A stretch of DNA of 64,000 nt from Palaeococcus pacificus DY20341. Its GTDB lineage: Archaea; Methanobacteriota_B; Thermococci; Thermococcales; Thermococcaceae. The translations under genes were made by a program, and so were the position numbers. Every line of letters begins with the position of its first letter. Positions within the stretch are counted from its first letter, which is position 1. Positions 24,942 to 33,282 of the stretch are shown here, one piece after another. The stretch is from the NCBI RefSeq assembly GCF_000725425.1, contig NZ_CP006019.1:558001-622000 (forward strand). The letters are read 5' to 3'. The notes beneath the pieces were generated by a model. The model saw nothing but the letters and a program-made list of their open reading frames with translations, had not been told where the DNA came from and ran no database searches.

Positions 24942-25544
24942 ATGAAAACAGGTATTCCCAAGCTTGATGACCTGTTAGGGGATGTTGAGCCGGGAAGTGT
25001 AGTTTTAATCGAAACTGTTGGAGAGCTCGGAATTGAAATAATAATAAATACTCTTATAGAAAACAAGGGGAAAAGTGCCGCTTTTGTTACACCCCGACTT
25101 AAAAGACGGATGGAGAAAACACCTGCATTAAATGGCTTGATATACTTAACTTTGGGGGAGGACTTTGCTCCGCAGGAGCTTTTTAAAATAACTCACAGCG
25201 TAAGACAGTTACCAAATGATCGTTTTCTCGGCGTCTTTTTCCTCCAACCTCTTCTAGTTTTCCATCCTCCTCAAACAGTTTACCGCTTCTTCTCGGAGCT
25301 CTCTGATATTGCTAGAGAGCGCGGATTAGTTTTAATGACATTGGTAGACAAAAGGCTGGTGAGCGATAAAACCCTTGCGACCTTTGAAGACGCGTCAACT
25401 CACGTAATCGACATTGTTGAGGTTGTTGAAGGCTTCAAAATAACGAGGGGGATAAGAATAAAGAAGTCTCCAAAGGAAATCTCTGGTTACTATCATCTTG
25501 AGCTCAAAGAGGGAAAAGTTATCATAGGTGAGTCCCTTGGATGA
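24942..25544 (+). CDS. KaiC-like protein without Walker A (inactive partner)
   Basis: A 200-aa protein that keeps the KaiC-type N-terminus (TGIPKLDDLLGDVEPGSVVLIETVGELGIE) but has no GxGKT sequence where the P-loop belongs, nor an evident Walker B acidic pair. It should not bind ATP in the usual way and may form a heteromer with the active ATPase just upstream. Its end overlaps the next gene by a few bases. Similar pairs of active and degenerate KaiC proteins exist in archaea; the role is unknown. Confidence 0.75.
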   Translation: MKTGIPKLDDLLGDVEPGSVVLIETVGELGIEIIINTLIENKGKSAAFVTPRLKRRMEKTPALNGLIYLTLGEDFAPQELFKITHSVRQLPNDRFLGVFFLQPLLVFHPPQTVYRFFSELSDIARERGLVLMTLVDKRLVSDKTLATFEDASTHVIDIVEVVEGFKITRGIRIKKSPKEISGYYHLELKEGKVIIGESLG

Positions 25545-26151
25545 ATACTTCTTGATAAGGGCATTCTTAGGCAGTGTGATCATAGTTGATATTGCCTACA
25601 CTGGGAGGATATTTAACATCTTAGGTAAATACTTGAAAGGAGGTCAGAGAACAGTTTTTATCCAAACCATTGGAGGTGTTTTAGTTGCTATTGGCTTTTC
25701 TGGAATGAGCATAAATAATCACACATTAGGTATCTCTTTTGCTGTTGTTGGCATACTTGGTGCTTTTATGATGGTGTACCCCCCAATACGATATAAGCTA
25801 ATTAGTATTAACCGGATTATCCTCATTCAAGCAACTTTAGTTGTTTTGGCAAGTTTGTTCAGTTACTTTCGCAACATAACTCTTATTGGATCTCTACGGA
25901 CAATTGCCCTCTTGTCCATACTTGTTCTAATCCATTCTCTCAGTTCAATAAAAGCACTTAGTCCGTTTTTGCGCTTTACACTCAGCTTATCTTCGTGGCT
26001 TTTGGTTATTTATGCTTGGATATTGCCCCCTGTTTCTAGGGGGCCGTTGACCTGTAATTACCATCTAATCCTCATTATCTATCTCACTTTCATTCTGCTT
26101 TGGCTCTTCTCAGCTATGGTAGTTTACAACTACCTATCGAGGTGGCTGTGA
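25537..26151 (+). CDS. polytopic membrane protein, unknown
   Basis: A 204-aa hydrophobic protein with about seven predicted membrane helices. I do not recognise a family. The start is uncertain: AGGTGA at 25526-25531 best serves the TTG at 25537 (MDEYFLIRAF), while GTG 25528 lies inside it. It overlaps the end of the Walker-less KaiC gene, and its stop overlaps the next start (TGATG), so the four genes look co-translated. Probably a membrane receptor or output for the KaiC pair. Confidence 0.65.
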   Translation: MDEYFLIRAFLGSVIIVDIAYTGRIFNILGKYLKGGQRTVFIQTIGGVLVAIGFSGMSINNHTLGISFAVVGILGAFMMVYPPIRYKLISINRIILIQATLVVLASLFSYFRNITLIGSLRTIALLSILVLIHSLSSIKALSPFLRFTLSLSSWLLVIYAWILPPVSRGPLTCNYHLILIIYLTFILLWLFSAMVVYNYLSRWL

Positions 26152-26705
26152 TGGTATGCGTTGTAATACATGAAATTGTGGAAATTCTCATTGGTATCGG
26201 CTTATTATTGGGATTTTTTTCTAGAATAGTCCCCATTTTATATAAGTCTCCATTTGCTTTGATCATAGGCATATTTTTTGTGATAGAGCCTCTGGCTGAT
26301 ATCTTTATTGGGGACTTATCCAACATACTTGAATTCCTTGGAGCTTTAACTATCTTACTCATGATAGAAAAATTCATAGGTGAAAACACGAGGAAAAAAT
26401 TCAATTACTATAGCATTCTTTTAGGTGTTGTAATCGGTCTGATTTCTATACTAAGAGGGAGCTTGGAATATGCTCATGTAGGCACTCTAGCGATCTTTGC
26501 AGTAGTAACACTTAGAATTGGACAAAATGTTGGGCTTTTTGGATGGAGTCATAGAGAAATCTTTTTTACCTCCTCGATATTTATTCTTCTTAGTACAGTG
26601 GCATTTTTAGGAAGGTTATATATACTAAGCGACTTTATGTATTTCAGTGGGGTTCTCCTATTTTTTCTAGTTTCAGTTGAAGTTCTAGCAATTAAATACT
26701 TTTAA
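26151..26705 (+). CDS. polytopic membrane protein, unknown
   Basis: A 184-aa protein with about six predicted membrane helices, starting MVCVVIHEIVEILIGIGLLLGFF. A His and Glu in the first helix (HEIVEI) and Glu-Asp pairs in later helices (IEPLADIF) could be functional. It starts at the ATG overlapping the preceding stop, after GAGGTGG. No family recognised. Last gene of the KaiC-like operon. Confidence 0.65.
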   Translation: MVCVVIHEIVEILIGIGLLLGFFSRIVPILYKSPFALIIGIFFVIEPLADIFIGDLSNILEFLGALTILLMIEKFIGENTRKKFNYYSILLGVVIGLISILRGSLEYAHVGTLAIFAVVTLRIGQNVGLFGWSHREIFFTSSIFILLSTVAFLGRLYILSDFMYFSGVLLFFLVSVEVLAIKYF

Positions 26706-26764
26706 CTCGAATTAAAGTCTAACGAAGCGTTAAGTTTATTATCTCAAAGCTCCAATGTGAGTCC

Positions 26765-27010
26765 ATGAACATATTTATCCCCCTGATTGCAGGTGTACTC
26801 CTCGGCAAGCTGATACTCCAAAAAAGGCCCGAAATTAATCTTGACAGACCTATGAGTGCCACCCTCCTTCTGCTCATATTCTTTATGGGTGTTGAGGCTG
26901 GTAGGGTTGAGATTAACGCCTTAAACGTTCTAATTCTCTCGCTCCTCTTTGCGACCCTGACGATAGGCGGGAGCTTAGCCTTTGCTATCCTCCTGGGGGT
27001 GAGGAGATGA
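26765..27010 (+). CDS. LysO-type lysine exporter, N-terminal part as separate gene
   Basis: An 81-aa membrane protein with three predicted helices: MNIFIPLIAGVLLGKLI, SATLLLLIFFMGVEAGR and a third ending ILLGVRR. It matches the N-terminal segment of LysO/YbjE (DUF340) exporters. The stop overlaps the next start (ATGA), and that gene encodes the remaining domain, so a two-chain transporter is likely. GC content appears a little above the neighbours. Confidence 0.75.
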   Translation: MNIFIPLIAGVLLGKLILQKRPEINLDRPMSATLLLLIFFMGVEAGRVEINALNVLILSLLFATLTIGGSLAFAILLGVRR

Positions 27011-27591
27011 GCTTTCTTTACCTTGTATTAACGTCTCTCTTCCTCGGCCTGCTGGTAGGTAAGTATACCACGCTCGATTTTGGCAATCTCTCGAGTATAA
27101 TGCTTTACCTCCTGATTTTCATAATAGGTCTCGATGTCGGGAGGAGCAAGGGATTAAGAGAAGAAATCAAAAAGCTTGGCAGAATTGCTCTAATTCTTCC
27201 TGTAGCTACAGTATTTGGCTCACTTTTAGGGGGTCTTTTGGCTTCTCTTCTGGCTGGATTTTCCTTAAAGTGGGGGCTGGCCATCTCTGCAGGTTTTGGA
27301 TGGTACAGCTTAACTGGTCCACTATTAACTCAATACTCACCAATTTATGGAGTCATAGGTTTTCTAGCCAATTTAACAAGAGAAGTCTTGACGATAATTT
27401 TCTATCCTCTAGTGATAAAAAAAGTGCCAAAAGAGCTGGCAGTTTCGATGGGGGGAGCAACCACAATGGACTCAACGCTACCTGTGCTGGTCAAGTTTGG
27501 AGGAAGGGAAATAACGCTGATAGCCTTTGTTCATGGGTTCATCCTCACGGCATTAGCACCTTTCTTGATTTCGCTTATAATTCAGCTTTAG
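27007..27591 (+). CDS. LysO-type lysine exporter, main domain
   Basis: A 194-aa polytopic protein with SSIMLYLLIFIIGLDVGRSKG, SAGFGWYSLTGPLLTQY, ANLTREVLTIIFYPLV and GGATTMDSTLPVLVKFGG, the conserved sequence blocks of LysO family amino-acid exporters. In bacteria one polypeptide of about 300 aa carries both parts; here the first three helices are in the coupled upstream gene. Substrate lysine is inferred from the family. Its last bases overlap the convergent ferritin-like gene. Confidence 0.8.
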   Translation: MSFLYLVLTSLFLGLLVGKYTTLDFGNLSSIMLYLLIFIIGLDVGRSKGLREEIKKLGRIALILPVATVFGSLLGGLLASLLAGFSLKWGLAISAGFGWYSLTGPLLTQYSPIYGVIGFLANLTREVLTIIFYPLVIKKVPKELAVSMGGATTMDSTLPVLVKFGGREITLIAFVHGFILTALAPFLISLIIQL

Positions 27592-28180
27592 TTTTGGATT
27601 GAGCTTCCCTATCTTTTATTAGCTCCCTTATTAACTCTTGTAACTCCTTTTCAGCCTCAACCTTTGAATAGAAATCGTACTCTTTTGCAACGAAATTATA
27701 ATGTTCTCTCTCGTCATGGGCAAGCTCTAGGAAAATCTTTTTGTGGTCTGGATCGTTAACGTGTTTCTTTAAGAACATATAAACCTCCTCAGACAGCCTC
27801 TCCGCTTCCATTGCTATCTCGAGAACTTTAAGGTAATCTCTTACCGTCTTAAGCTTATGTTCTCGCTCTATGAAAATCCTGCTCCAGCTCTTAAGATCAA
27901 ACTCTCTCGGCTCTTCAGTTGGGAAGAGGGCTTTGAATATTTTGTAAATCTTTTCATCGTGGGATTTTTCAATTTCAATAAATTGTTCAAACTTTTCTTT
28001 TGCATATGACATTGGCACATTTTCATAAAGAAACATATACATTGCTGTTGCATCCTTCTCGCCTTTGAAGGTATAGCTGAGGATGTCTTTAAAAGGCAAT
28101 TTGGTCACTCTCTTCAAGTTTTCTTTCACTTTTTCTTCAATCTCAGCTCTTTTCATAAATTGCTCCAATGGACTCTCCAT
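27575..28180 (-). CDS. ferritin-like protein 6
   Basis: A 201-aa helical protein with TFKGEKDATAMYMFLYE, FIEIEKSHDEKIYKIFK, AMEAERLSEEVYMFLKK and LAHDEREHYNFVAKEYDFY: the four ligand-bearing helices of a ferritin-like diiron protein. A charged C-terminal helix of about 35 residues follows. The ATG at 28180 has GGAGGG seven bases upstream; the GTG at 28195 precedes that site. TATA-like GTTTTAAAATATG lies upstream on the minus strand. Convergent overlap of 17 bp with the exporter. Confidence 0.83.
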   Translation of the reverse strand: MESPLEQFMKRAEIEEKVKENLKRVTKLPFKDILSYTFKGEKDATAMYMFLYENVPMSYAKEKFEQFIEIEKSHDEKIYKIFKALFPTEEPREFDLKSWSRIFIEREHKLKTVRDYLKVLEIAMEAERLSEEVYMFLKKHVNDPDHKKIFLELAHDEREHYNFVAKEYDFYSKVEAEKELQELIRELIKDREAQSKTKAEL

Positions 28181-28195
28181 TCTTTTTCCCTCCAC

Positions 28196-28540
28196 TAAAT
28201 GTTAAATATTTTTCATATTTTAAAACCTTTTGGTAGATTTTATCTGGTTTAAAGACAACATTAACAAAAACTATGATTCTAAAAGTTAAAATCGATTATT
28301 AAAGATATGCAGATATTTTTTGCATGAATCACTTCTCAAGAAACTCCTTCAATTGTATAGCACCAGCAGAGCTGGATTATTGGAGTTTTACTTTATAGTT
28401 CCTTTCACTTAAATAATCTTAATTGGTCTTTATGATAACTCATCTATAAATTGTTATGCAACAGTTCACATAATCAAAAACGTTTTAAAGGGTTCAGTCT
28501 TAGGGGTTCTCGAACTATCATAAGTTCATGGCTCAGGGGT
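28196..28540. other. AT-rich intergenic region
   Basis: No convincing gene on either strand. It holds the minus-strand promoter of ferritin-like protein 6 at the left and, at about 28479-28490, a CGTTTTAAAG TATA-like element for the L44e transcript at the right. No tRNA or repeat array is visible. Confidence 0.5.
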
Positions 28541-28562
28541 GTCCGGTAGGAGCCTACTGGGC
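28541..28562 (+). promoter_or_regulatory. leader hairpin before the L44e gene
   Basis: GTCCGGTAGG and CCTACTGGGC can pair over 9-10 bp (two G-U pairs) around a short loop, ending eight bases before the GGAGGTGG ribosome site of L44e. Position suits translational autoregulation or a stable leader RNA. Confidence 0.4.
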
Positions 28563-28582
28563 TATCGGTGGAGGTGGAAAGA

Positions 28583-28867
28583 ATGAAGTTTCCAAAGCAA
28601 ATAAGGACATACTGTCCATACTGTAAGAAGCACACTGTCCACAAGGTCGAGAAGGTTAAGAAGAGACCAAGGAGCGAGCTCAAGCAAGGTCAAAGAAGAT
28701 TCAGGAGAATCATGAAGGGTTACAGAGGATTCCCAAGACCAAAGCCAGAAGGAAGAGAAAAGCCAGTCAGAAAGCTCGACTTGAGATACAGATGTACAGA
28801 GTGCGGTAAGGCCCACATAAAGGGAGAAGGATTTAGAGTTAAGAAGTTCGAGCTGGTGGAGGTGTGA
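28583..28867 (+). CDS. rpl44e: large-subunit ribosomal protein L44e
   Basis: A 94-aa zinc-binding ribosomal protein near the E site. It begins [18 protein letters not shown]; the Cys pairs CPYC and CTEC form a zinc ribbon, with a basic centre [21 protein letters not shown] after GGAGGTGG; an upstream in-frame start is rejected because it precedes the RBS. S27e follows after three bases, the usual archaeal pairing. Confidence 0.95.
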   Translation: MKFPKQIRTYCPYCKKHTVHKVEKVKKRPRSELKQGQRRFRRIMKGYRGFPRPKPEGREKPVRKLDLRYRCTECGKAHIKGEGFRVKKFELVEV

Positions 28868-28870
28868 TGC

Positions 28871-29068
28871 ATGGAGCTTCCAAAGGGATTAATTCCAATG
28901 CCAAGCTCAAGGTTCATAAAAGTCAAGTGCATTGACTGCGGAAACGAGCAAATAGTCTTCAACAAGCCAGCCACAAAGGTTAGGTGCCACGTTTGTGGGG
29001 CTACTTTGGTTGAGCCAACAGGTGGTAAGGGAATCATCAAAGCCAAGATCGTTGAAGTCTTGGAGTGA
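28871..29068 (+). CDS. rps27e: small-subunit ribosomal protein S27e
   Basis: A 65-aa zinc-ribbon protein: [37 protein letters not shown] contains the CxxC-CxxC zinc site. Starts four bases after the L44e stop; its RBS GGAGGTG overlaps the end of L44e. Full length, archaeal type. Confidence 0.95.
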   Translation: MELPKGLIPMPSSRFIKVKCIDCGNEQIVFNKPATKVRCHVCGATLVEPTGGKGIIKAKIVEVLE

Positions 29069-29192
29069 TTCCTTTTTTATCCTTCTTATGCGTTTCACTC
29101 TTTAATAAAGCTCATTTAACTAAATGCGATTAATTTTTAAACTCCTTTTCCATTGATACTCTTAGGACTAAAATATTAAGGAGATGGTGGAG

Positions 29193-30020
29193 ATGCCGAG
29201 GAAAAGTAGAGAGTATCCCGAAGAGGGAGAATTTGTTATTGCAACTGTTAAGAACATCCAAAACTACGGTGCATTCCTATCATTGGATGAATATCCCGGG
29301 AAAGAGGGATTCATGCACATAAGCGAAGTTGCTCCTACATGGGTTAGGAACATCAGGGATTACATAAAAGAAGGACAAAAAATTGTAGCTAAGGTCATTA
29401 GGGTTGACCCGTCGAGGGGCCACATTGATTTGAGCCTTAAGCGTGTAAATCAGCAGCAGAGAAAGGCTAAGATACAGGAGTATAAGAGAGCACAAAAAGC
29501 GGAGAAGCTCTTAGAGATGGTGGCTGAGAGAATTGGAAAAGACTTCGAGAATGCTTGGAAGGAAGTTTGGGTTCCTCTTGAGGAGGAGTATGGCGAAGTT
29601 TACGCAGCCTTTGAAGACGCTGCTCAAAATGGAAAAGAAGTTCTTGAGGATTTGATACCAAAGGAGTGGCTTGACCCATTGTATGAGGTTATAGCGAGCT
29701 ATGTTGAGGTTCCGAGGGTTACAATTGATGCGGAGCTTGAAATAACCGTGCCAACTCCAAACGGTGTAGAAGTGATTAGAGAGGCATTGATTAGGGCAAG
29801 GAACAGGATAAATGAAATTGAGGAAGTTGATGCGAAAATAACCTATGTAGGATCACCAAGATATAGAATTGACATTACAGCTCCGGATTATGTAACGGCT
29901 GAAAAGGCTATGGAGGACATAGCGAGTGAGATTCTAGGTGTCATAAAGAAAGCTGGTGGAGAGGCAACGTTCATTAGGAAGGAGAAGAGGATAAAGAAGA
30001 TAAAGAGGAGAGAAGCATGA
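29193..30020 (+). CDS. eif2a: translation initiation factor aIF2 alpha subunit
   Basis: Alpha subunit of the factor bringing initiator tRNA to the ribosome. 275 aa: N-terminal S1/OB domain (EFVIATVKNIQNYGAFLSLDEYPGKEGFMHISEV), helical middle, and a C-terminal alpha-beta domain binding gamma. The ATG at 29193 follows GGAGATGG; an ATG at 29184 is too near the RBS. Own promoter with ATTAATTTTTAAAC at about 29128. Its stop overlaps the Nop10 start. Confidence 0.95.
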   Translation: MPRKSREYPEEGEFVIATVKNIQNYGAFLSLDEYPGKEGFMHISEVAPTWVRNIRDYIKEGQKIVAKVIRVDPSRGHIDLSLKRVNQQQRKAKIQEYKRAQKAEKLLEMVAERIGKDFENAWKEVWVPLEEEYGEVYAAFEDAAQNGKEVLEDLIPKEWLDPLYEVIASYVEVPRVTIDAELEITVPTPNGVEVIREALIRARNRINEIEEVDAKITYVGSPRYRIDITAPDYVTAEKAMEDIASEILGVIKKAGGEATFIRKEKRIKKIKRREA

Positions 30021-30199
30021 GATGGCGCATTAGAAAATGTCCAGGATGTGGGCGCTATAGTCTCAAGGAGACTTGTCCCGTTTGTGGTAACGAGACTAAA
30101 ATAGCCCACCCTCCAAAGTTCTCTCCTGAAGACCCCTACGGAGAGTACAGGAGGCGGCTTAAGAGGGAACTTTTAGGCATAGGGAAGGTGAAAGCATGA
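30017..30199 (+). CDS. nop10: H/ACA ribonucleoprotein protein Nop10
   Basis: A 60-aa zinc-binding component of the H/ACA pseudouridylation RNP: MRWRIRKCPGCGRYSLKETCPVCG is the zinc ribbon, and the C-terminal HPPKFSPEDPYGEYRRRLKRE binds Cbf5. Overlaps aIF2alpha upstream and the PAC2-family gene downstream by four bases each, the classical archaeal operon. Confidence 0.95.
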   Translation: MRWRIRKCPGCGRYSLKETCPVCGNETKIAHPPKFSPEDPYGEYRRRLKRELLGIGKVKA

Positions 30200-30981
30200 A
30201 AGAAAGTATAGTTATAGTTTATGAAAGGCCTGAGCTAAATGACCCCATCTTTATCGAGGGGCTCCCGGGTATAGGGTTAGTAGGAAAGTTAGCTGCGGAT
30301 CACTTAATCAAGGAGTTAGGGGCTAAGAAGTTCGCTGATTTATACTCACCTCACTTCTTGCATCAAGTGTTGGTAAAGAAGGACTCAACGGTTGACTTAA
30401 TGAAAAACGAGTTCTACTATTGGAAGAGCCCAGATGAGGAGCACAGAGATCTAATCATTATCACAGGAGATACTCAAGTGCCCCCGACAGACAGCTACGG
30501 ACACTTTGAGGTTGTAGGAAAGATGCTTGACTTTGTAGAGCAGTTTGGGGCGAGGGAAATCATCACTATGGGTGGCTTCCAAGTTCCCGAACTCCAAGGA
30601 GAGCCTAAGGTCTTGGGTTCAGTTACACACTTAGAGCTCAAGGAGAAGTACAAGGACTTTCCAATATTCTTTAGAGAGGATGAAGGTGGAGCAATAGTGG
30701 GAGCTGCGGGCTTGTTGCTTGGCATTGGGAAGCTAAGGGGAATGAAGGGAATATGCCTTCTCGGAGAGAGCTTAGGCTACGTCGTCGATGCAAAGGCTGC
30801 AAAGGCAGTTTTAAGCGTCGTTGCTCAAATTTTGGGTCTTGAGATAGACATGAGCGATTTAGACGAGAGAGCTAAAGAGACTGAGGAAATCCTAAAGAAA
30901 GTCCAAGAGATGCAGAAGGCAATGTTTGAGCAACAGATGCCGCAACCCAGCACCGAGGAGGAAGATAGAGGGTATCTGTGA
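30196..30981 (+). CDS. PAC2-family protein (proteasome assembly chaperone-like)
   Basis: A 261-aa protein of the PAC2 superfamily: FIEGLPGIGLVGKLAADHLIKELGA near the N-terminus, GDTQVPPTDSYGHFEVVGKMLDF (about 96-118), ITMGGF and GAIVGAAGLLLGIGKLRGMKGICLLGE. Archaeal members act as chaperones in proteasome assembly or remain uncharacterised. The last 50 residues form a charged helix ending in a Gln/Met-rich tail. Co-translated with Nop10. Confidence 0.85.
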   Translation: MKESIVIVYERPELNDPIFIEGLPGIGLVGKLAADHLIKELGAKKFADLYSPHFLHQVLVKKDSTVDLMKNEFYYWKSPDEEHRDLIIITGDTQVPPTDSYGHFEVVGKMLDFVEQFGAREIITMGGFQVPELQGEPKVLGSVTHLELKEKYKDFPIFFREDEGGAIVGAAGLLLGIGKLRGMKGICLLGESLGYVVDAKAAKAVLSVVAQILGLEIDMSDLDERAKETEEILKKVQEMQKAMFEQQMPQPSTEEEDRGYL

Positions 30982-31054
30982 GTGAGCCTCCTTTTTCTTT
31001 TATCTTAGGGAATCCCTTTTAAATTAATAATACGAGCTTCTTTTTGGTGGTCTC

Positions 31055-32317
31055 ATGCTAATCGATGCTGATTTGCATATCCATTCACGGTACTCCAAAG
31101 CAGTTTCGAAGCTCATGACGATTCCAATGCTGGCTGAGAATGCAAAGTTCAAAGGTCTCCACATAGTGGGCACGGGAGACATCTTAAATCCACAATGGGA
31201 AGAAGAGCTTTTAAAATACACTCAGAGAGTTGAGGACGGCACTTATGAGCGCAAGGGAATTAGATTCCTCCTTACAGCTGAAGTTGAAGACGCTAAGAGA
31301 GTCCATCATGTGTTGATTTTCCCGAGCATTGATGCAGTTAGAGAGATGCGTGAGAGATTAAAGCGCTATTCTAGCGATATAGAAAGCGAGGGAAGGCCCC
31401 ATCTGAGCTTAACTGGGGCTGAAATTGCTGACTTAGCTAACGAGTTGGACGTTTTAATCGGTCCGGCACACGCTTTTACGCCATGGACAGCACTTTATAA
31501 GGAGTATGATTCCCTTAAGGAGTGCTATGGCAGCGCTAAAATTCATTTTCTTGAGCTTGGTCTTTCGGCTGATTCTCAAATGGCTGACAAAATTAAAGCC
31601 CACCACCGTTTAACTTATCTCTCAAACTCCGACGCCCATTCCCCCCACCCTCACCGCCTCGGAAGGGAGTTTAACCGCTTTGAAATCCAAGAGGCAACTT
31701 TTGAAGAAGTTAAAAAGGCCATTCTAAAGCGCAGCGGTAGGAAAGCGATCCTCAACGCAGGTTTAAACCCGCGCTTAGGAAAATACCACCTAACCGCATG
31801 CACTCGCTGCTACACTAAGTATAAGCTTGAAGATGCCCAAAGATTGGGGTGGAGATGCGAGCGTTGCGGCGGCATTATAAAAAAGGGCGTTCACGATAGG
31901 ATTTTGGAATTGGCTGATACTAACGAGAGGCCCAAAGACAGGCCACCCTATCTCCACCTTGCCCCTCTCGCTGAGATTATCTCAATGGTAATTGGAAAAG
32001 GCGTTGAAACGAAGAGTGTCAAAGCAATATGGGAAAGGCTTTTGAGAGAGTTCGGAAGTGAGATTAATGTTTTAGTTGATGCTCCAATTGAAGCTATAGC
32101 AAAGATAATTGGTGAGGACATCGCTAAAGCAATTTGGGCCTTTAGAAATGAGAAGCTGATTGTAATCCCTGGCGGTGGAGGAAAATATGGAGAAATAAAG
32201 CTTCCAGAAGAGATAAAGAAGGCAAAGCTTGAAGATTTGGAGAGCATTGAAGTTGAGAGTAAAGAAGTTTACTATAAGCCCAAGCAGGCTTCAATTTTGA
32301 GCTTTTTGAAGAGGTGA
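31055..32317 (+). CDS. EndoQ-like DNA repair endonuclease with PHP domain
   Basis: Endonuclease Q cleaves DNA 5' of deaminated bases (uracil, hypoxanthine) and abasic sites. The 420-aa protein has the PHP metal site DADLHIHSRYS, a central GPAHAFTPW and SNSDAHSPHPHRLG, a four-Cys zinc ribbon (CTRCYTKY ... CERCGG, about residues 250-275) and helix-hairpin-like sequence near 340-370. The C-terminus QASILSFLKR fits the PCNA-interacting consensus QxxIxxFL. Good match to Thermococcales EndoQ in layout and length. Confidence 0.88.
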   Translation: MLIDADLHIHSRYSKAVSKLMTIPMLAENAKFKGLHIVGTGDILNPQWEEELLKYTQRVEDGTYERKGIRFLLTAEVEDAKRVHHVLIFPSIDAVREMRERLKRYSSDIESEGRPHLSLTGAEIADLANELDVLIGPAHAFTPWTALYKEYDSLKECYGSAKIHFLELGLSADSQMADKIKAHHRLTYLSNSDAHSPHPHRLGREFNRFEIQEATFEEVKKAILKRSGRKAILNAGLNPRLGKYHLTACTRCYTKYKLEDAQRLGWRCERCGGIIKKGVHDRILELADTNERPKDRPPYLHLAPLAEIISMVIGKGVETKSVKAIWERLLREFGSEINVLVDAPIEAIAKIIGEDIAKAIWAFRNEKLIVIPGGGGKYGEIKLPEEIKKAKLEDLESIEVESKEVYYKPKQASILSFLKR

Positions 32318-32321
32318 TTGA

Positions 32322-33257
32322 ATGGAGCGCGAAATAATAAATCTCTTTATGAAGCATTTTAAAAATCAGGGTGATTTTCCATTGGGAGACGATACTGGAG
32401 CATTAAAGCTCGGCGATGAATGGTTGGTGGCAACTAATGACATGCTCGTGAAAAGTACGGATGTTCCGGAAATAATGACACCGGAGCAGGTCGGCTTTAA
32501 AGTTTTCACGATGAACATCAGCGACGTCGCTTCGATGGGGGCTGAGCCGATAGCATTCCTCTTTTCGCTTGGTGTTCCTAAGGACTTTGATATGGATTAT
32601 TTAGAAGGAATAGCAAAGGGCATTGCTAAAGCATCTGAGTTTTACAGTACGCCAATAATAAGTGCCGATACAAATGAGGCATGCGATTTGATAATTGACG
32701 GAATAGCTCTGGGAAAAACCAAAAGATTGCTCACAAGGAGCGGGGCAAATGCTGGCGACTTAGTTTGTGTTACGGGGGACATCGGAAGGGCTTTAGCTGG
32801 GCTTAAAGTATATTTTGAGAACCTTGAGGTGGGAGAGAGGACAAGAAAAGCGCTTTACGAGAAGCTTTTGGAGCCAAAGGCGAGAGTTAGAGAGGGAGTT
32901 GTTTTAGGGAGGTATGCAAACTCCGCTATAGACATAAGTGACGGCATGAGTAAAGAATTGCACCTGATAGCGGAGATGAGCGGCGTTAAAATTTTAATCG
33001 ATTCAGAAAAGCTGCCTATACAAAAGGAGGTCTTTGAAGTTGCTGAGCTTCTGGGATTAGACCCAATTGAGATTGCCTTAGCGTCTGGAGAAGAATTTGA
33101 GCTCATCTTTACCGTTCCTGAGGAGCACTTGGATAAGCTTGACTTTGATTTCACAGTGATTGGAAGGGTTGAAAAAGGAGAGGGGGTTTATTTAAAGCGG
33201 GACGAAGAGCTTACGAGGATGCCGGTTCTGGGATGGGAGCATCTAACGAAACCCTAA
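32322..33257 (+). CDS. thiL: thiamine-monophosphate kinase
   Basis: ATP-dependent phosphorylation of thiamine monophosphate to the diphosphate cofactor, which the 2-oxoacid oxidoreductase in this window needs. 311 aa of the AIR-synthase fold: GDDTGALKL, VATNDMLVKSTDVP, MNISDVASMGAEP, GDIGRALAGL and SAIDISDGMSKELH are conserved family blocks. It starts four bases after the EndoQ stop, with GAGGTGATT as RBS. Confidence 0.93.
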   Translation: MEREIINLFMKHFKNQGDFPLGDDTGALKLGDEWLVATNDMLVKSTDVPEIMTPEQVGFKVFTMNISDVASMGAEPIAFLFSLGVPKDFDMDYLEGIAKGIAKASEFYSTPIISADTNEACDLIIDGIALGKTKRLLTRSGANAGDLVCVTGDIGRALAGLKVYFENLEVGERTRKALYEKLLEPKARVREGVVLGRYANSAIDISDGMSKELHLIAEMSGVKILIDSEKLPIQKEVFEVAELLGLDPIEIALASGEEFELIFTVPEEHLDKLDFDFTVIGRVEKGEGVYLKRDEELTRMPVLGWEHLTKP

Positions 33258-33282
33258 TAACTTTCTGCACCAATTCTTCTTG

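Noticed and set aside
28330-28378. Minus-strand fragment reading QLKEFLEK before a stop, like the end of a gene
   Set aside because: Only about 14 codons remain open and no further homology is visible; insufficient for a pseudogene call.
28497-28565. Possible tRNA-like or small RNA sequence with GGTTCTCGAAC
   Set aside because: A T-loop-like word is present but no acceptor, D or anticodon stems can be paired; only the separate hairpin at 28541-28562 holds.
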